DNA from: Hyphomicrobiaceae bacterium
Lineage (GTDB): Bacteria > Pseudomonadota > Alphaproteobacteria > Rhizobiales > Hyphomicrobiaceae
Assembly (NCBI GenBank): GCA_030655135.1
Contig: JAURWC010000009.1
Span: 357,824-421,823 of the forward strand
DNA: 64,000 nucleotides
Direction: 5' to 3'
In this document: piece by piece, positions 27,420 to 36,499 of the stretch
Numbering within the stretch: the first letter of the stretch is position 1
Layout of the letters: the number at the start of each line of letters is the position of its first letter
Notes under the pieces: model-generated
The model's database searches: none
The model's input: only the letters and a program-made list of their open reading frames with translations
Told to the model about the DNA's origin: nothing
Position numbers and translations under genes: made by a program

Positions 27420-28001
27420 CTAGCGGTTTTTACCCGGGACCCAAAGCACGTCGCCTCCGGCCCCATGATTGACGAAGCGGCTGGCGACGAACAGGTAATC
27501 CGAGAGCCGGTTGATGTACTTGAGCGCGGCCGCGCTCACTGGCTCATTTGGTGTTGCCGCCAGCGCCGTCATGTCCCGCTCGGCGCGGCGCGATACGGTT
27601 CGCGCCAGATGCAGCGCGGCAGCAGCAGGTGCGCCGGCCGGCAGCACGAACGACCGCAGGGGCTGCAGCACCGTGTTCATCTGATCGATCTCGGCTTCCA
27701 GCCAATCGACCTGCGCGTCCGTAACGCGCAGCGGCTCGTATTCCAGCTTCTCGCCACGATCCGGCACGCACAGGTCCGCCCCTAGATCGAACAGATCGTT
27801 CTGGATGCGCTCGAGCTTGGCATCGAGGTCGGGATGGGCCGAAGCCGTGTGCAGCCGCACAAGGCCGACGCAGGCGTTCGTCTCGTCGACGGTACCGTAG
27901 GCAACGATCCGCAAATCGTGTTTGGCAACGCGCTGGCCGGTGCCGAGCCCCGTAGTGCCCGCATCGCCCGTTCGCGTGTAAATCTTGTTGAGTTTGACCA
28001 T
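27420..28001 (-). CDS. cob(I)yrinic acid a,c-diamide adenosyltransferase (PduO type)
   Basis: Transfers adenosyl from ATP to cob(I)alamin to make coenzyme B12, needed by methylmalonyl-CoA and ethylmalonyl-CoA mutases. The 193-residue protein starts MVKLNKIYTRTGDAGTTGLGTG, the ATP-binding N-terminus of PduO-type enzymes, has GTVDETNACVGL, the FVLPAGAPAAAALHLARTVSRRAER region with the conserved RxxxRxxER, and ends with NRLSDYLFVASR. It lies 54 bases before the rhomboid gene and just after the twin-TM gene, a common alphaproteobacterial order. Confidence 0.94.
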   Translation of the reverse strand: MVKLNKIYTRTGDAGTTGLGTGQRVAKHDLRIVAYGTVDETNACVGLVRLHTASAHPDLDAKLERIQNDLFDLGADLCVPDRGEKLEYEPLRVTDAQVDWLEAEIDQMNTVLQPLRSFVLPAGAPAAAALHLARTVSRRAERDMTALAATPNEPVSAAALKYINRLSDYLFVASRFVNHGAGGDVLWVPGKNR

Positions 28002-28066
28002 GGTGCCGCGCGCCGTCCCCAGAAGTTGCCTAAACTAGCCGCGCGCCAAACGCGGTCAAGCGCAGC

Positions 28067-28258
28067 TCAGGTTCGCGTCATGAATATAAAGAGCACGATA
28101 ATCACGATGGCAAAGAGCTGCAGAAGCACGCGGGCGCGCATTAGCTTCTGGCTCAGATTGGGGCTCGATCCACGCAACATGGTCCACAGGCCCATGAACA
28201 GAACCGCGATGACAGCCACCACGGCCACTGTTGTCAGATGATAAAGGAAGGTTTGCAT
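28067..28258 (-). CDS. twin transmembrane protein (HIG1-like small membrane protein)
   Basis: A 63-residue protein with two membrane helices (residues about 6-27 and 43-60) joined by a basic loop, GSSPNLSQKLMRARVLLQ. This is the pattern of the twin-transmembrane family that sits beside the cobalamin adenosyltransferase gene in many alphaproteobacteria. HIG1-domain relatives are linked to respiratory complexes, but no role is shown here. It is 65 bases upstream of the adenosyltransferase gene and likely co-transcribed. Confidence 0.78.
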   Translation of the reverse strand: MQTFLYHLTTVAVVAVIAVLFMGLWTMLRGSSPNLSQKLMRARVLLQLFAIVIIVLFIFMTRT

Positions 28259-28418
28259 AAATCCCTGAGTGTTCTAGTGAGGCACCAGCGTCGCGCCGTG
28301 GGTGGCGGGGTTTCTCTTTGGCCCGGCACAACATTTGCCGCAATGTAGAGGCTCTAGTCACAAATAGCGACGGGGGTTGCGCGCCAAAGTTCGAACGCGC
28401 GAGCACGTCTTGCCACGA

Positions 28419-29819
28419 ATGACATCATTAGAGGACCTGAGGTTGCCTAACGCCATCCGATCCTTTTGGCGAGCGCCGGCCAAGATCTTTGCGATCTGGA
28501 TCGGCGCCGGCGCGATCGGCTGGTGCCTCGATCCGTGCACGGCATCCGCTCAAGCCACGCCGCCCGCTAAGACTGACGCCGACAAGAAGGCGCTGGATGC
28601 CAAGCGTGAGCAGCTGAAGGAAAACAGGAAGCGCGAGCAGGAGATCCAGAAGGATCTCGCGGCATTGGCCGCCGAGCGGGTCAAGATCACGGAAGAATCC
28701 AAGCTCCTCGCCGGCAAGGTGCAGGAATCGGAAAACCAGCTGTCGATGGCGGAAGGAAAACTGTCAGAGCTGGACGGTCAGGAAAAGGCCCTGCGCTCCT
28801 CCCTCACCGAACGCTACGGCAAGATCTCCAAACTGCTGTCGGTGCTGCAGCGCATGGGCCGCAACCCGCCCCCCGTCATGATCACGAAGCGCGAGGACGC
28901 GCTGAAGATGGTGCGAAGTGCCATGCTGATCGCCGCCGCTTTCCCGGAAATGCGTGCCCAGGCTGTCAGCCTGTCGGCCAAGCTCAACGAGCTGGTCAAG
29001 GTGATGGACAATGTGCGCGAAGAGCGAGCCAAGACAGAAGCCTACGCCAAAGATCTGAAAGACAAGCGCCAACAGCTTGACGCCTTGATGGAGACCAAGC
29101 GCGAGCTCTACGCGCAAAAACAGACGGATCTGCAAAGTGTACGCACTGCTGCGGCCGAAATCGCCAAGGGTGCAGAAAAACTGTCCGAATTGATCGCCAA
29201 GGTCGACCAGACAGTCGCCAAGAACACAGAACTGGGCGCTTACAACGAGGACGCAAAGGCCCAGGAACTCAATCCTGACGCCGCACCGCCGCCCGGTGGC
29301 GCACCAAATGCGCTCGAGCTGACGCCGGCTGCCAAGCAGGGCAAGTCGGAGCCGCTCCGTCCATTAATAGCTTTTAATCTCGCCAAGGCCAAACTTCCGT
29401 TGCCAGCAGCGGGGCGCCGCGTATTGTCGTTTGGTGAGAAGACGCAATACGGCGCGCAGTCGAAGGGAATAGTCATTGAGACGCGAGCATTCGCTCAGGT
29501 CACGTCACCGTGCGATGGTTGGATTGTCTTTGCTGGCGAATTTCGGTCATATGGGCGCGTCTTGATCATTAACCCGGGCGGCGGCTATCATGTCCTCATG
29601 GCTGGTCTTTCTCAGATCGACGTGTCGACCGGCCAGTTCGTCGTTGCCGGCGAGCCGGTCGCAAACATGAGTGGCGGTGCACCTAGCGCTGCGCAGACCG
29701 CGCAAGCGTCCGCTCCCGTGCTCTATATTGAATTCCGCAAGGATGGCGAACCGATCGACCCTGACCCATGGTGGGTAGCAAGCAAGCAGGTCGAGAGTGG
29801 AAAAAAGGTGCAAGGATGA
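28419..29819 (+). CDS. envC: murein hydrolase activator EnvC-like (degenerate LytM)
   Basis: Periplasmic coiled-coil protein that activates cell-wall amidases at division. The 466-residue protein has a signal sequence (residues about 15-45, ending TASAQ), a long charged coiled coil (about 55-290) and a C-terminal M23/LytM-like domain (about 345-455). The zinc ligands of active LytM enzymes are missing: KGIVIETR stands where HxGxD occurs and VLYIEFRKDG where HLHFEVR occurs, as in true EnvC. A TTG 42 bases upstream is an alternative start. It overlaps ctpA by four bases. Confidence 0.87.
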   Translation: MTSLEDLRLPNAIRSFWRAPAKIFAIWIGAGAIGWCLDPCTASAQATPPAKTDADKKALDAKREQLKENRKREQEIQKDLAALAAERVKITEESKLLAGKVQESENQLSMAEGKLSELDGQEKALRSSLTERYGKISKLLSVLQRMGRNPPPVMITKREDALKMVRSAMLIAAAFPEMRAQAVSLSAKLNELVKVMDNVREERAKTEAYAKDLKDKRQQLDALMETKRELYAQKQTDLQSVRTAAAEIAKGAEKLSELIAKVDQTVAKNTELGAYNEDAKAQELNPDAAPPPGGAPNALELTPAAKQGKSEPLRPLIAFNLAKAKLPLPAAGRRVLSFGEKTQYGAQSKGIVIETRAFAQVTSPCDGWIVFAGEFRSYGRVLIINPGGGYHVLMAGLSQIDVSTGQFVVAGEPVANMSGGAPSAAQTAQASAPVLYIEFRKDGEPIDPDPWWVASKQVESGKKVQG

Positions 29820-31330
29820 TGCACAAGAAGGACTATGCGTTCTGGACGGTCGTGATGGTGGCCGGGGCCGTGGGCGCCACGGCAGTCCTGAACGTCTCTA
29901 ATCTGCAATCCGCACCTTCCCAGAACGCCGACATCTATCGCAAGATCGATCTGTTCGGCGAAGTCTTCGAACGTGTCCGCCAGGACTACGTGGAGAAGCC
30001 GGATGAAGGCGCAATGATCGAGAGTGCCATCAACGGCATGCTCGCCGCGCTCGACCCGCACTCCTCCTACATGCCGCCAAAAGACTACCGCGACATGCAG
30101 GTGCAGACGCGCGGTGAGTTCGGCGGTCTCGGCATCGAGGTCACCATGGAGAACGGCGTCATCAAGGTCGTGTCGCCGATCGACGATACGCCCGCCGCCA
30201 AGGCCGGCCTGCAGGCGAACGACCTCATCACGCATCTCGACAACGAGCAGATCGTCGGGCTGACGCTGCAGCAGGCGGTCGACAAGATGCGCGGCCCCGT
30301 CAACACGCCCATCACCTTGACGATCGTGCGCAAGGGCAAGGACGAGCCGTTCGACGTGAAGGTCACGCGCGATGTGATCCACATCAACGCCGTGAAACAG
30401 CGCACCGAAAAAGACGTCGCCTACATCAAGGTCTCTACCTTTAACGAGCAGACGCACACCAACCTCGTGAAGGCGATGGAATCGTTGAAGACCTCGATTG
30501 GCCCCGACCTCAAGGGCTACGTCATCGATCTGCGCAACAACCCGGGCGGTTTGCTCGACCAGGCGATCGCCGTGTCGGACGACTTCCTGGATCGCGGCGC
30601 CATCGTGCTGACGAAAGGCCGTGACAACGCCGAGACCCAGCGCGCGCAGGCCCGCCCCGGCGACATGTCGGATGGCAAGCCCGTCGTCATCCTGATCAAC
30701 GGCGGCTCGGCCTCCGCGTCGGAAATCGTCGCTGGCGCCTTGCAGGATCACAAGCGTGCCACCGTCATCGGCACGCGCTCGTTCGGCAAGGGTTCAGTGC
30801 AGACGATCATTCCCCTTGGCAACAATGAAGGCGCTATCCGCCTGACGACGGCGCGCTACTACACGCCGTCCAACCGCTCGATCCAGGCCAAGGGCATCGA
30901 CCCTGACGTCGTTGTTGAGCAGGAGCTGCCGGAAGAGCTGAAGGGCAAGAACCCGGAACGTCCGCGCGGCGAAGCCAGCCTCCGTGGCCACCTTCGCGGC
31001 GAGGAGAAGAAGGCCGAAGACAAAAAGGCTGAGGAAGCCAAGGCTGCCGCCGCCAAGTCGGAAGCCAAGCCTGCCGATCCCGCCGTAAAACCTGAGGGCG
31101 AAGATGGCGACGACGAAGGCGCCATGGTGAAGCCCGATGAGAAGAAGGAAGTGTCTGGCTCATCGTCCTACGTGCCAAAGGAACCGGAGAAGGACACGCA
31201 GCTGCAGTACGCGCTGAACCTGCTCCGCGGCAATGTCGTGGGTGCGGCAGCTCTTGCCCAGCCTTCGACTGAGCCTTCCGCGAACCCGGCAAGCCCGCCA
31301 TCTGGCGACAAGGCCGCCGTACCGAACTGA
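29816..31330 (+). CDS. ctpA: carboxy-terminal processing protease (S41)
   Basis: Periplasmic Ser/Lys protease of 504 residues. After an N-terminal membrane anchor (VVMVAGAVGATAVLNV) come a PDZ domain (GIEVTMENGVIKVVSPIDDTP region, about 95-180) and the S41 core with LRNNPGGLLDQAI, NGGSASASEIVAGAL (catalytic Ser) and FGKGSVQTI (catalytic Lys). The last 130 residues include a Lys/Glu/Ala-rich low-complexity stretch not needed for catalysis. The start is the ATG that overlaps the envC stop (ATGA). A second ATG follows at once. Partner of EnvC in cell-wall turnover. Confidence 0.95.
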   Translation: MMHKKDYAFWTVVMVAGAVGATAVLNVSNLQSAPSQNADIYRKIDLFGEVFERVRQDYVEKPDEGAMIESAINGMLAALDPHSSYMPPKDYRDMQVQTRGEFGGLGIEVTMENGVIKVVSPIDDTPAAKAGLQANDLITHLDNEQIVGLTLQQAVDKMRGPVNTPITLTIVRKGKDEPFDVKVTRDVIHINAVKQRTEKDVAYIKVSTFNEQTHTNLVKAMESLKTSIGPDLKGYVIDLRNNPGGLLDQAIAVSDDFLDRGAIVLTKGRDNAETQRAQARPGDMSDGKPVVILINGGSASASEIVAGALQDHKRATVIGTRSFGKGSVQTIIPLGNNEGAIRLTTARYYTPSNRSIQAKGIDPDVVVEQELPEELKGKNPERPRGEASLRGHLRGEEKKAEDKKAEEAKAAAAKSEAKPADPAVKPEGEDGDDEGAMVKPDEKKEVSGSSSYVPKEPEKDTQLQYALNLLRGNVVGAAALAQPSTEPSANPASPPSGDKAAVPN

Positions 31331-31360
31331 TCGTCAAACGCCGATCTCTGGTCTAATGAC

Positions 31361-31390
31361 GTGCGGGCGCCCCTCGAAAGGCGCCCGCAC
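31361..31390 (+). terminator. terminator after ctpA
   Basis: A perfect 11-bp stem GTGCGGGCGCC / GGCGCCCGCAC with an 8-base loop, 30 bases after the ctpA stop and 28 bases before rppH. Followed by TGCATTT rather than a clean T-run, so it separates rppH only partly. Confidence 0.7.
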
Positions 31391-31418
31391 TGCATTTGAG
31401 CCACCACGGAGCCGCCGG

Positions 31419-31928
31419 ATGACCAAAGACAGATCCAAACTGGGCTACCGCCCTAACGTCGGCATCATGGTCATCAACGCCGACGGACTTGTCTGGATCG
31501 GCCGCCGGCCCGGCTCATCGTCCGACCCCGAGGGCCGCGATACTTGGTGGCAGATGCCGCAAGGCGGCATTGACGACGGCGAGGATCACCTCCAGGCCGC
31601 GATCCGCGAGCTGCGCGAGGAGACCGGCATGCACTCCATCGAGGTGCTGGCCGAAACCAAGGACTGGATCACGTACGAGCTGCCTGAAACCCTGCAGGGC
31701 AAGTCCTGGAGCGGCAAATATCGCGGACAGAAGCAAAAGTGGGTCGCGGTTCGCTTCACGGGCGACGACAGCGAAATCAATCTCACTCCGGAGCCCGGCC
31801 ACAAAGTCGAATTCGAGGCCTGGAAGTGGGTACCGATCAGCGAGGTCGTGGGGTGTGTCGTATCGTTCAAGCGCGATGTGTACGAGGCCGTTGTTAAGGA
31901 ATTCGCGGGGTTGGCATCCAAAATCTGA
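31419..31928 (+). CDS. rppH: RNA pyrophosphohydrolase
   Basis: Nudix enzyme that removes pyrophosphate from the 5' end of mRNA and so triggers decay. The 169-residue protein has GYRPNVGIMVIN at the N-terminus, WQMPQGGIDDGE, the Nudix box GGIDDGEDHLQAAIREL + REETGM (residues about 47-69), and YRGQKQKWVAVRF. GGAG precedes the ATG at 31419 by eight bases. In Rhizobiales this gene follows envC-ctpA, normally after a polysaccharide-deacetylase gene that is missing here. A second paralogue follows. Confidence 0.94.
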   Translation: MTKDRSKLGYRPNVGIMVINADGLVWIGRRPGSSSDPEGRDTWWQMPQGGIDDGEDHLQAAIRELREETGMHSIEVLAETKDWITYELPETLQGKSWSGKYRGQKQKWVAVRFTGDDSEINLTPEPGHKVEFEAWKWVPISEVVGCVVSFKRDVYEAVVKEFAGLASKI

Positions 31929-32058
31929 ATCAAATCCGCCACACTGGCCTCGCTGCGACGGCACAGAACACAGTAACGTCATACCAGCGCTATGAAATCG
32001 CACTATCTTTAGTGTGACGATTCGGAAGTCATCGCAGACACTCTCCGAGCTCATTGCC

Positions 32059-32589
32059 ATGAAGCCATTTAAGATCCAAGCGGCGGCCTCGCCGGTCGCC
32101 CTCCCCTACAGGCCAAGCGTCGGCATCATGCTGATCAACGCTGATGGCCAAGTATGGACCGGGCGCCGCACCCCGAAGTGGATGGGTGCCAGCGCCGGTC
32201 CCATCTGGCAGATGCCGCAAGGCGGCATCCTGAAATTCGAATCTCCGCGCGCCGCTGCCATCCGCGAGCTGGCCGAGGAAACCGGCATCCGCTCTGCCGA
32301 ACTCATCGGCGAGATGCCACGCTGCCTGACCTACGACCTGCCTCCCGAGTTGATTGGCATCGCGCTGAAGGGACGGTACCGGGGCCAGCGCCAGTGGTGG
32401 TTCGCCATGCGCTTCACGGGCAAGGACATCGACATCTCGATCGCTGCAAAACGTGGCACGAAGGCCGAGTTCGACGCCTGGGCCTGGCGCTCGATCGACG
32501 AGCTGCCGGCCCTCGTGACACCGTTCAAGCGCGGCATGTACGAAACCGTCGTCGGCGAATTCCGCCACCTCGCCCAGCCCGCCTCCTGA
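32059..32589 (+). CDS. RNA pyrophosphohydrolase paralogue (Nudix)
   Basis: A 176-residue Nudix hydrolase close to RppH: LPYRPSVGIMLINADGQVW, WQMPQGGILKFE, a complete Nudix box (GGILKFESPRAAAIREL then AEETGI) and YRGQRQWWFAMRF. It lies 130 bases after rppH and looks like an old tandem duplicate. The ATG at 32059 has a weak ribosome binding site; a GTG 45 bases upstream is the alternative. It may act on RNA 5' ends or on diadenosine polyphosphates; family alone does not decide. Confidence 0.87.
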   Translation: MKPFKIQAAASPVALPYRPSVGIMLINADGQVWTGRRTPKWMGASAGPIWQMPQGGILKFESPRAAAIRELAEETGIRSAELIGEMPRCLTYDLPPELIGIALKGRYRGQRQWWFAMRFTGKDIDISIAAKRGTKAEFDAWAWRSIDELPALVTPFKRGMYETVVGEFRHLAQPAS

Positions 32590-32614
32590 CGGCGACACGA
32601 GAAGGCCAAGCGCC

Positions 32615-33598
32615 ATGACCGGCATACGCAGTGCAGCGGCCACGGCCGGGATCATCTGCGCTGTCTTTGCCGCTGCTGAGCCCTCACAGGCTCAGCAGAA
32701 CACAGCGGACAGTGCCGCCGCAGCCTACGTGTCCGCCGACGGGTTCTCGCCCGTTGATATCCGGGAGATCGCCAACACCGTCGCCGGAAAATCCCAGTCC
32801 GGCAGCGCGATGACCGTCAACGAAATATCGGCGATGGAGAAGGCGCTTTTGACCTTGGACGCCCGCGAGGCCACGCTCTCGCGCGTGCGCTACATCCTGA
32901 CATACAAAGTGCAGCAGGCGGGCGCCGGTCAGCTTGCATTTGTCGACCTGCAGCGATTCAATCTTGGCCCCGCCGTCTTCGCGGATGCCGTTTCGTCGTA
33001 TGGCGCAGAGAACGTCGACGATCCGGCTGTGTTCGGCGTAGGGCCACACGTCGCGTGGCGACTGGTGTCGCAGGAAACCGCCGACACCGCAGCGCTCGTG
33101 ATTGCGGCCGGGCGCAAAGAAATTCCCGAGACCGAAGCCGCGACGGCAACGTGCCCCGTGCTCTCCTGCCTCAGTTTGAACGGCCTGGAAGGCCAAGCCC
33201 AATGGGCCGAGCAGCCTTTACCGAAGACAATCGGCCTGGCACCACCGTACCCCGCCACCTTCACGTATAAGGATGGCAAAGACGCGATCAAAGAGCCCTC
33301 GCCCGCTTACCAAGCGCTGCAGCTCGCCCTCGCCACCGGCTATGCGAAATCCTATCGCGGCAGTGTACTCTGGAAGACTCCCCAGCCGGCCGACGCGCAG
33401 CAGCCCGTCACCATTTTCACCGTCGTCATCGACCGTAACCTCGGCCAGGACATCATGTCGGACGCCGCCATCGGGCTTCACGACGCTGGCCAGCCGGCAC
33501 AACGTTGGCTGCGCATCGGCTCCGCCACGGCCGACGACAAGCTGGTCCAAACCTTCTCGACGGCTCAAGGCCATCTCACCGCACCGGCGCGGGACTGA
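32615..33598 (+). CDS. hypothetical secreted protein
   Basis: A 327-residue protein with a clear signal peptide (MTGIRSAAATAGIICAVFAA, cleavage after SQA near residue 26) and no membrane segment afterwards. One close pair of cysteines (CPVLSCLSLNG, residues about 184-189) could form a disulphide. I do not recognise a domain. AAGG precedes the ATG. It lies 25 bases after the second Nudix gene and ends on the base before the convergent DUF1513 stop codon. Periplasmic or outer-envelope location is inferred from the signal. Confidence 0.68.
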   Translation: MTGIRSAAATAGIICAVFAAAEPSQAQQNTADSAAAAYVSADGFSPVDIREIANTVAGKSQSGSAMTVNEISAMEKALLTLDAREATLSRVRYILTYKVQQAGAGQLAFVDLQRFNLGPAVFADAVSSYGAENVDDPAVFGVGPHVAWRLVSQETADTAALVIAAGRKEIPETEAATATCPVLSCLSLNGLEGQAQWAEQPLPKTIGLAPPYPATFTYKDGKDAIKEPSPAYQALQLALATGYAKSYRGSVLWKTPQPADAQQPVTIFTVVIDRNLGQDIMSDAAIGLHDAGQPAQRWLRIGSATADDKLVQTFSTAQGHLTAPARD

Positions 33599-34699
33599 TC
33601 AGATCTTCGCGACAAGCCGCAAATGATTGTCGAACTCCGTCCCGGCAAGCTTCACGCTCATCGCCGGATCCCGGCCCGGCTCCTCGCGGACCAGATCGCC
33701 GTGCCCCGACGACAGCGCAAAGGCATGCGCCGAAACGCCCGCAATACCGCAACCGTCGGGCAGCTGCGTCTCCGCCACGATCCCGCCGCGCGCCGTATCG
33801 ATGAACAACGTCCGTCCTGCACGCGGCGCGGCCGCTGCCAGCACCTGCCCGTCGCCGCTGATCGCCACCGATCCGATATAGCCTTTCAGCGCCGTCCCCA
33901 TTGGCTTCGGTGTCTCGATCAGGCGCAACGCCCGATCCACGCTGGCACAACCGATCAGCTCCGGCGACGCCTCCAGTGCGCCTTCCCACTGCCCGCCGAA
34001 CCAAACCTGGCCATACGCGTCGGCTGCGATGTGCCGGATCGAGAGCTGGTTGAGGTGAAGCGGCAGCCTGTGCTGAGCCTTCACTTCACCCGATGTCCCA
34101 TCCAGAAACACCAGCGACGGCTCCATCGCCGCGATATTGAGCTTTTCCCGCCCGCTCATCTCGATGCCGCCGTTGGCAACAGCCAGCGTGGTGCCATCGG
34201 CCAGCAGGATCACCTCATGCGGATCGATGCCATGCGTCGCCATCTCGCCGATGCGCCGCCAGCTCCCCGCATCGTAGATGCCCAGCAGGCCGTCGCCCGT
34301 TTCGTTGTCGTTCTCGGTGGCGTAGAGCACACGGCCGTCACGCGAGAAAATGCCGTGACCCGAAAACGTCCGGTCCTCGCGGGCGGCAAAGACGTTCGGC
34401 TCGCCGCTTCCGTCCGTCTTGAACGCAACCGCGAAAGTACCTGGACGCCGTGAGAAGGCGACGGCCCGGCCACGTCCGCGATCGACGGCAATATCGTGCC
34501 CGCGATCCGACAACGCGATCTCGCGCAATATGCGCCCATCCATCGACAGCAGCACCAGGGCGTAGCGGCCGTCCGGCCGTCGGCAGGCCGAAACAAGCGC
34601 TGCCTCGCCACCCTCGCTCGCGACACCTGCCAGCGCGCACGATCGCGCGCACAACACCAGCGCCGAGCCAAGCAGCAGAGATCGCCGGTCAATCGCCAT
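33599..34699 (-). CDS. DUF1513 beta-propeller protein, iron-uptake cluster
   Basis: A 366-residue exported protein with a twin-arginine-type signal (IDRRSLLLGSALVLC). DUF1513 features include GHGIFSRDGRVLYATEND, GIDPHEVILLADGTTLAVANGG and LNQLSIRHIAADAYGQVWFGGQ, in a repeated pattern consistent with a beta-propeller. In alphaproteobacteria such genes sit with imelysin and di-haem oxidoreductase genes in iron-regulated clusters, as here. The function is unproven. The ATG at 34699, just before the twin-arginine motif, is chosen over one at 34708; it overlaps the imelysin gene end by 11 bases. Confidence 0.85.
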   Translation of the reverse strand: MAIDRRSLLLGSALVLCARSCALAGVASEGGEAALVSACRRPDGRYALVLLSMDGRILREIALSDRGHDIAVDRGRGRAVAFSRRPGTFAVAFKTDGSGEPNVFAAREDRTFSGHGIFSRDGRVLYATENDNETGDGLLGIYDAGSWRRIGEMATHGIDPHEVILLADGTTLAVANGGIEMSGREKLNIAAMEPSLVFLDGTSGEVKAQHRLPLHLNQLSIRHIAADAYGQVWFGGQWEGALEASPELIGCASVDRALRLIETPKPMGTALKGYIGSVAISGDGQVLAAAAPRAGRTLFIDTARGGIVAETQLPDGCGIAGVSAHAFALSSGHGDLVREEPGRDPAMSVKLAGTEFDNHLRLVAKI

Positions 34700-35807
34700 C
34701 GAGTTCATTGAATCCAATCGAGAGCTCAGCGGCAGGCGCCAGTTCGCGCCCGATCATTTGGCGCAAGCCGTTCAGGTGGAAACGCATCTGCCTGACGAGC
34801 ACGATCTCCGGGCCCTGTTTGTCGAACTTTTCCGGATCCGGCGGAAGCTCGGGCTTGCGTGGAATTTTGCCAGCGTCGCGCTGCATCAGCTCGAACGCGC
34901 GATCCATCCAGCCGCGCATCCATGCCTTGCCCGGCGGCGTGTAGGTTGCAATGCCGAACACCTCGAAGAACGCTTTCAACGAGCCGATGCCCGCTTCCAG
35001 GTACGTGATCCCCAGGCCGGACTTCTCGAACGGCAGCCGTGGAGTTTTAGCCACGCCAGAGAGCGTATCGAGACGCGGCTTCACCTGCCGCTCCTGCACG
35101 AGTTGCAGCCCCGTCAACAATGCCCTGATCAGATCGCGCGCCGCATCGGCGGGCTCGGGATAAACGCCGTTGTCGGAACCCGGCACATACATGCGATGCC
35201 GCCAGCCGTCGGCCGCCTCCCAGGCAACCACAAGATCCTTGGCAATCTGATCGAGATTGGCGCCGATGGCGGCGGCGAATGCACAGCGGTAGCGGCCGTC
35301 CTCGTCATCCGCGATCAGCGGCTTTTTCTCGTCCGTAAGAATGAGTTCAAGCGCATGCAGCCCCTGCACCGCCGCACTCTGCTTTCCCAGTTCGCCCGGC
35401 TCCAGCAGCTTGGCATCGCGCTTCGCCAGCAGCGGCGGCAGTTGCCGGTAGAGAATGCCGCGCGTGTCGGGCCAGAACGCAAAACGTTCGACGCGGCCTC
35501 CCTCGCCCATCGGGCCGAAGCGCATGAACTCCACGCCCGCCCAGGCGCGCACCGTTTCCGCAAAGCGGGCCTTTGCCACCTCCAACGCAGCTGCACGATC
35601 CGCCGCACCCGTGTCGCACGTCGACTTCAAATCGCGTGCCAGCACACCTGTTGCCGCCGCCAACTTTTCCATCCGAGGGATGACGTGATTGTCGACGGTG
35701 TCGTGCACCATCTGCGAGTGCGTCTTCGGCGGCTGCGCGGAGGCCGGCACCGAACCGCCGAACGCCGCCACGATACTTATCGTGACGGCGCCCAGGTATG
35801 ATCGCAG
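34689..35807 (-). CDS. imelysin-family periplasmic protein (start uncertain)
   Basis: Imelysin/EfeO-type protein of about 372 residues, probably periplasmic and concerned with iron. The motifs GLHALELILTDEK (GxHxxE), FMRFGPMGEGGR and FWPDTRGILYRQ fit the family. No ATG, GTG or TTG precedes the signal-like segment LRSYLGAVTISIVAAFGG(..)PASA in this frame; a CTG at 35807 would start it exactly. An ATG at 35820 lies one frame away, so a one-base indel near the start is possible. It sits 35 bases after bfr and overlaps the DUF1513 gene. Confidence 0.82.
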   Translation of the reverse strand: MRSYLGAVTISIVAAFGGSVPASAQPPKTHSQMVHDTVDNHVIPRMEKLAAATGVLARDLKSTCDTGAADRAAALEVAKARFAETVRAWAGVEFMRFGPMGEGGRVERFAFWPDTRGILYRQLPPLLAKRDAKLLEPGELGKQSAAVQGLHALELILTDEKKPLIADDEDGRYRCAFAAAIGANLDQIAKDLVVAWEAADGWRHRMYVPGSDNGVYPEPADAARDLIRALLTGLQLVQERQVKPRLDTLSGVAKTPRLPFEKSGLGITYLEAGIGSLKAFFEVFGIATYTPPGKAWMRGWMDRAFELMQRDAGKIPRKPELPPDPEKFDKQGPEIVLVRQMRFHLNGLRQMIGRELAPAAELSIGFNELDGD

Positions 35808-35842
35808 GCGTGCGCCGCATTTCGATGCAGCGCGGAAAGACG

Positions 35843-36334
35843 CTAGTGGCCTTCCAACTCGTTCGTCGGATCGGCCTGCAGCTGTCCGTAGTTCTGGATG
35901 CCGATCTTCTCCATTAGATCGAGCTGCGTCTCGATAAAGTCGATATGGCCTTCCTCGTCCTTCAACAGCTCCTCGAACAGAGCCATCGAAACGTAGTCCT
36001 TGTGCAGCCGGCAAATGTCGCGGCCCTTGGTATAGGTGTCCCGCGCGACGTACTCGCCCTTCAAGTCGCACTCGAAAACTTCCTTCAGGTTCTGCCCGAT
36101 CATCAGCGGCGCAATGTGCTGCATGTTGGGCATGCCTTCCAGGAAGATGATGCGCGTCACCAGCTTGTCGGCGTGGTGCATCTCTTCGATCGATTCCGCG
36201 CGCTCTTTCTTGGCGAGCTTCGTGAAACCCCAATCGTCCAGCAGCCGGTAATGCAGCCAATACTGGTTGACGGCCCCCAGCTCCAGCTTCAGGGCCTCGT
36301 TCAACATGTCGACGACTTCTTTTTTGCCCTTCAT
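35843..36334 (-). CDS. bfr: bacterioferritin
   Basis: Haem-containing iron-storage protein assembling as 24-mers. The 163-residue protein has the ferroxidase ligands E18, E51 and H54, with further Glu and Glu/His in the C-terminal helices ([26 protein letters not shown]), and Met52 as the haem ligand. The ATG at 36334 gives [22 protein letters not shown]. An Irr-type box lies about 130 bases upstream, and bfd is next upstream. The imelysin gene follows on the same strand and may share the transcript. Confidence 0.97.
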   Translation of the reverse strand: MKGKKEVVDMLNEALKLELGAVNQYWLHYRLLDDWGFTKLAKKERAESIEEMHHADKLVTRIIFLEGMPNMQHIAPLMIGQNLKEVFECDLKGEYVARDTYTKGRDICRLHKDYVSMALFEELLKDEEGHIDFIETQLDLMEKIGIQNYGQLQADPTNELEGH

Positions 36335-36461
36335 GGCCCGCCTCTTCGCGCTGTCCGCTTTGGAAATTGAAATATCCGCGGCCGGCGTCCTCGTTGGAGC
36401 CTCCGCAGCTTGGATCTGACAGGACGCATGATCTCAAAGCGATGCCCTTCGCGCAACACTT

Positions 36462-36478
36462 TTTAGAACAACTCTAAA
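36462..36478. promoter_or_regulatory. Irr box (iron control element) upstream of bfr
   Basis: The 17-base palindrome TTTAGA-ACAAC-TCTAAA matches the A/T-rich TTTAGAA...TTCTAAA consensus recognised by the haem-responsive Irr regulator in Rhizobiales. It lies 128 bases upstream of the bfr start and 22 bases after the bfd stop. Irr acts under iron limitation, usually repressing storage genes. The match is seen; binding is inferred. Confidence 0.68.
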
Positions 36479-36499
36479 CTAGAGGCTGCGGGTTTGGAT

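Noticed and set aside
34689..36437. 582-codon frame joining the imelysin gene to sequence upstream
   Set aside because: The first 210 codons read through bfr in another frame and are Arg/His-rich noise; the real gene starts near 35807.
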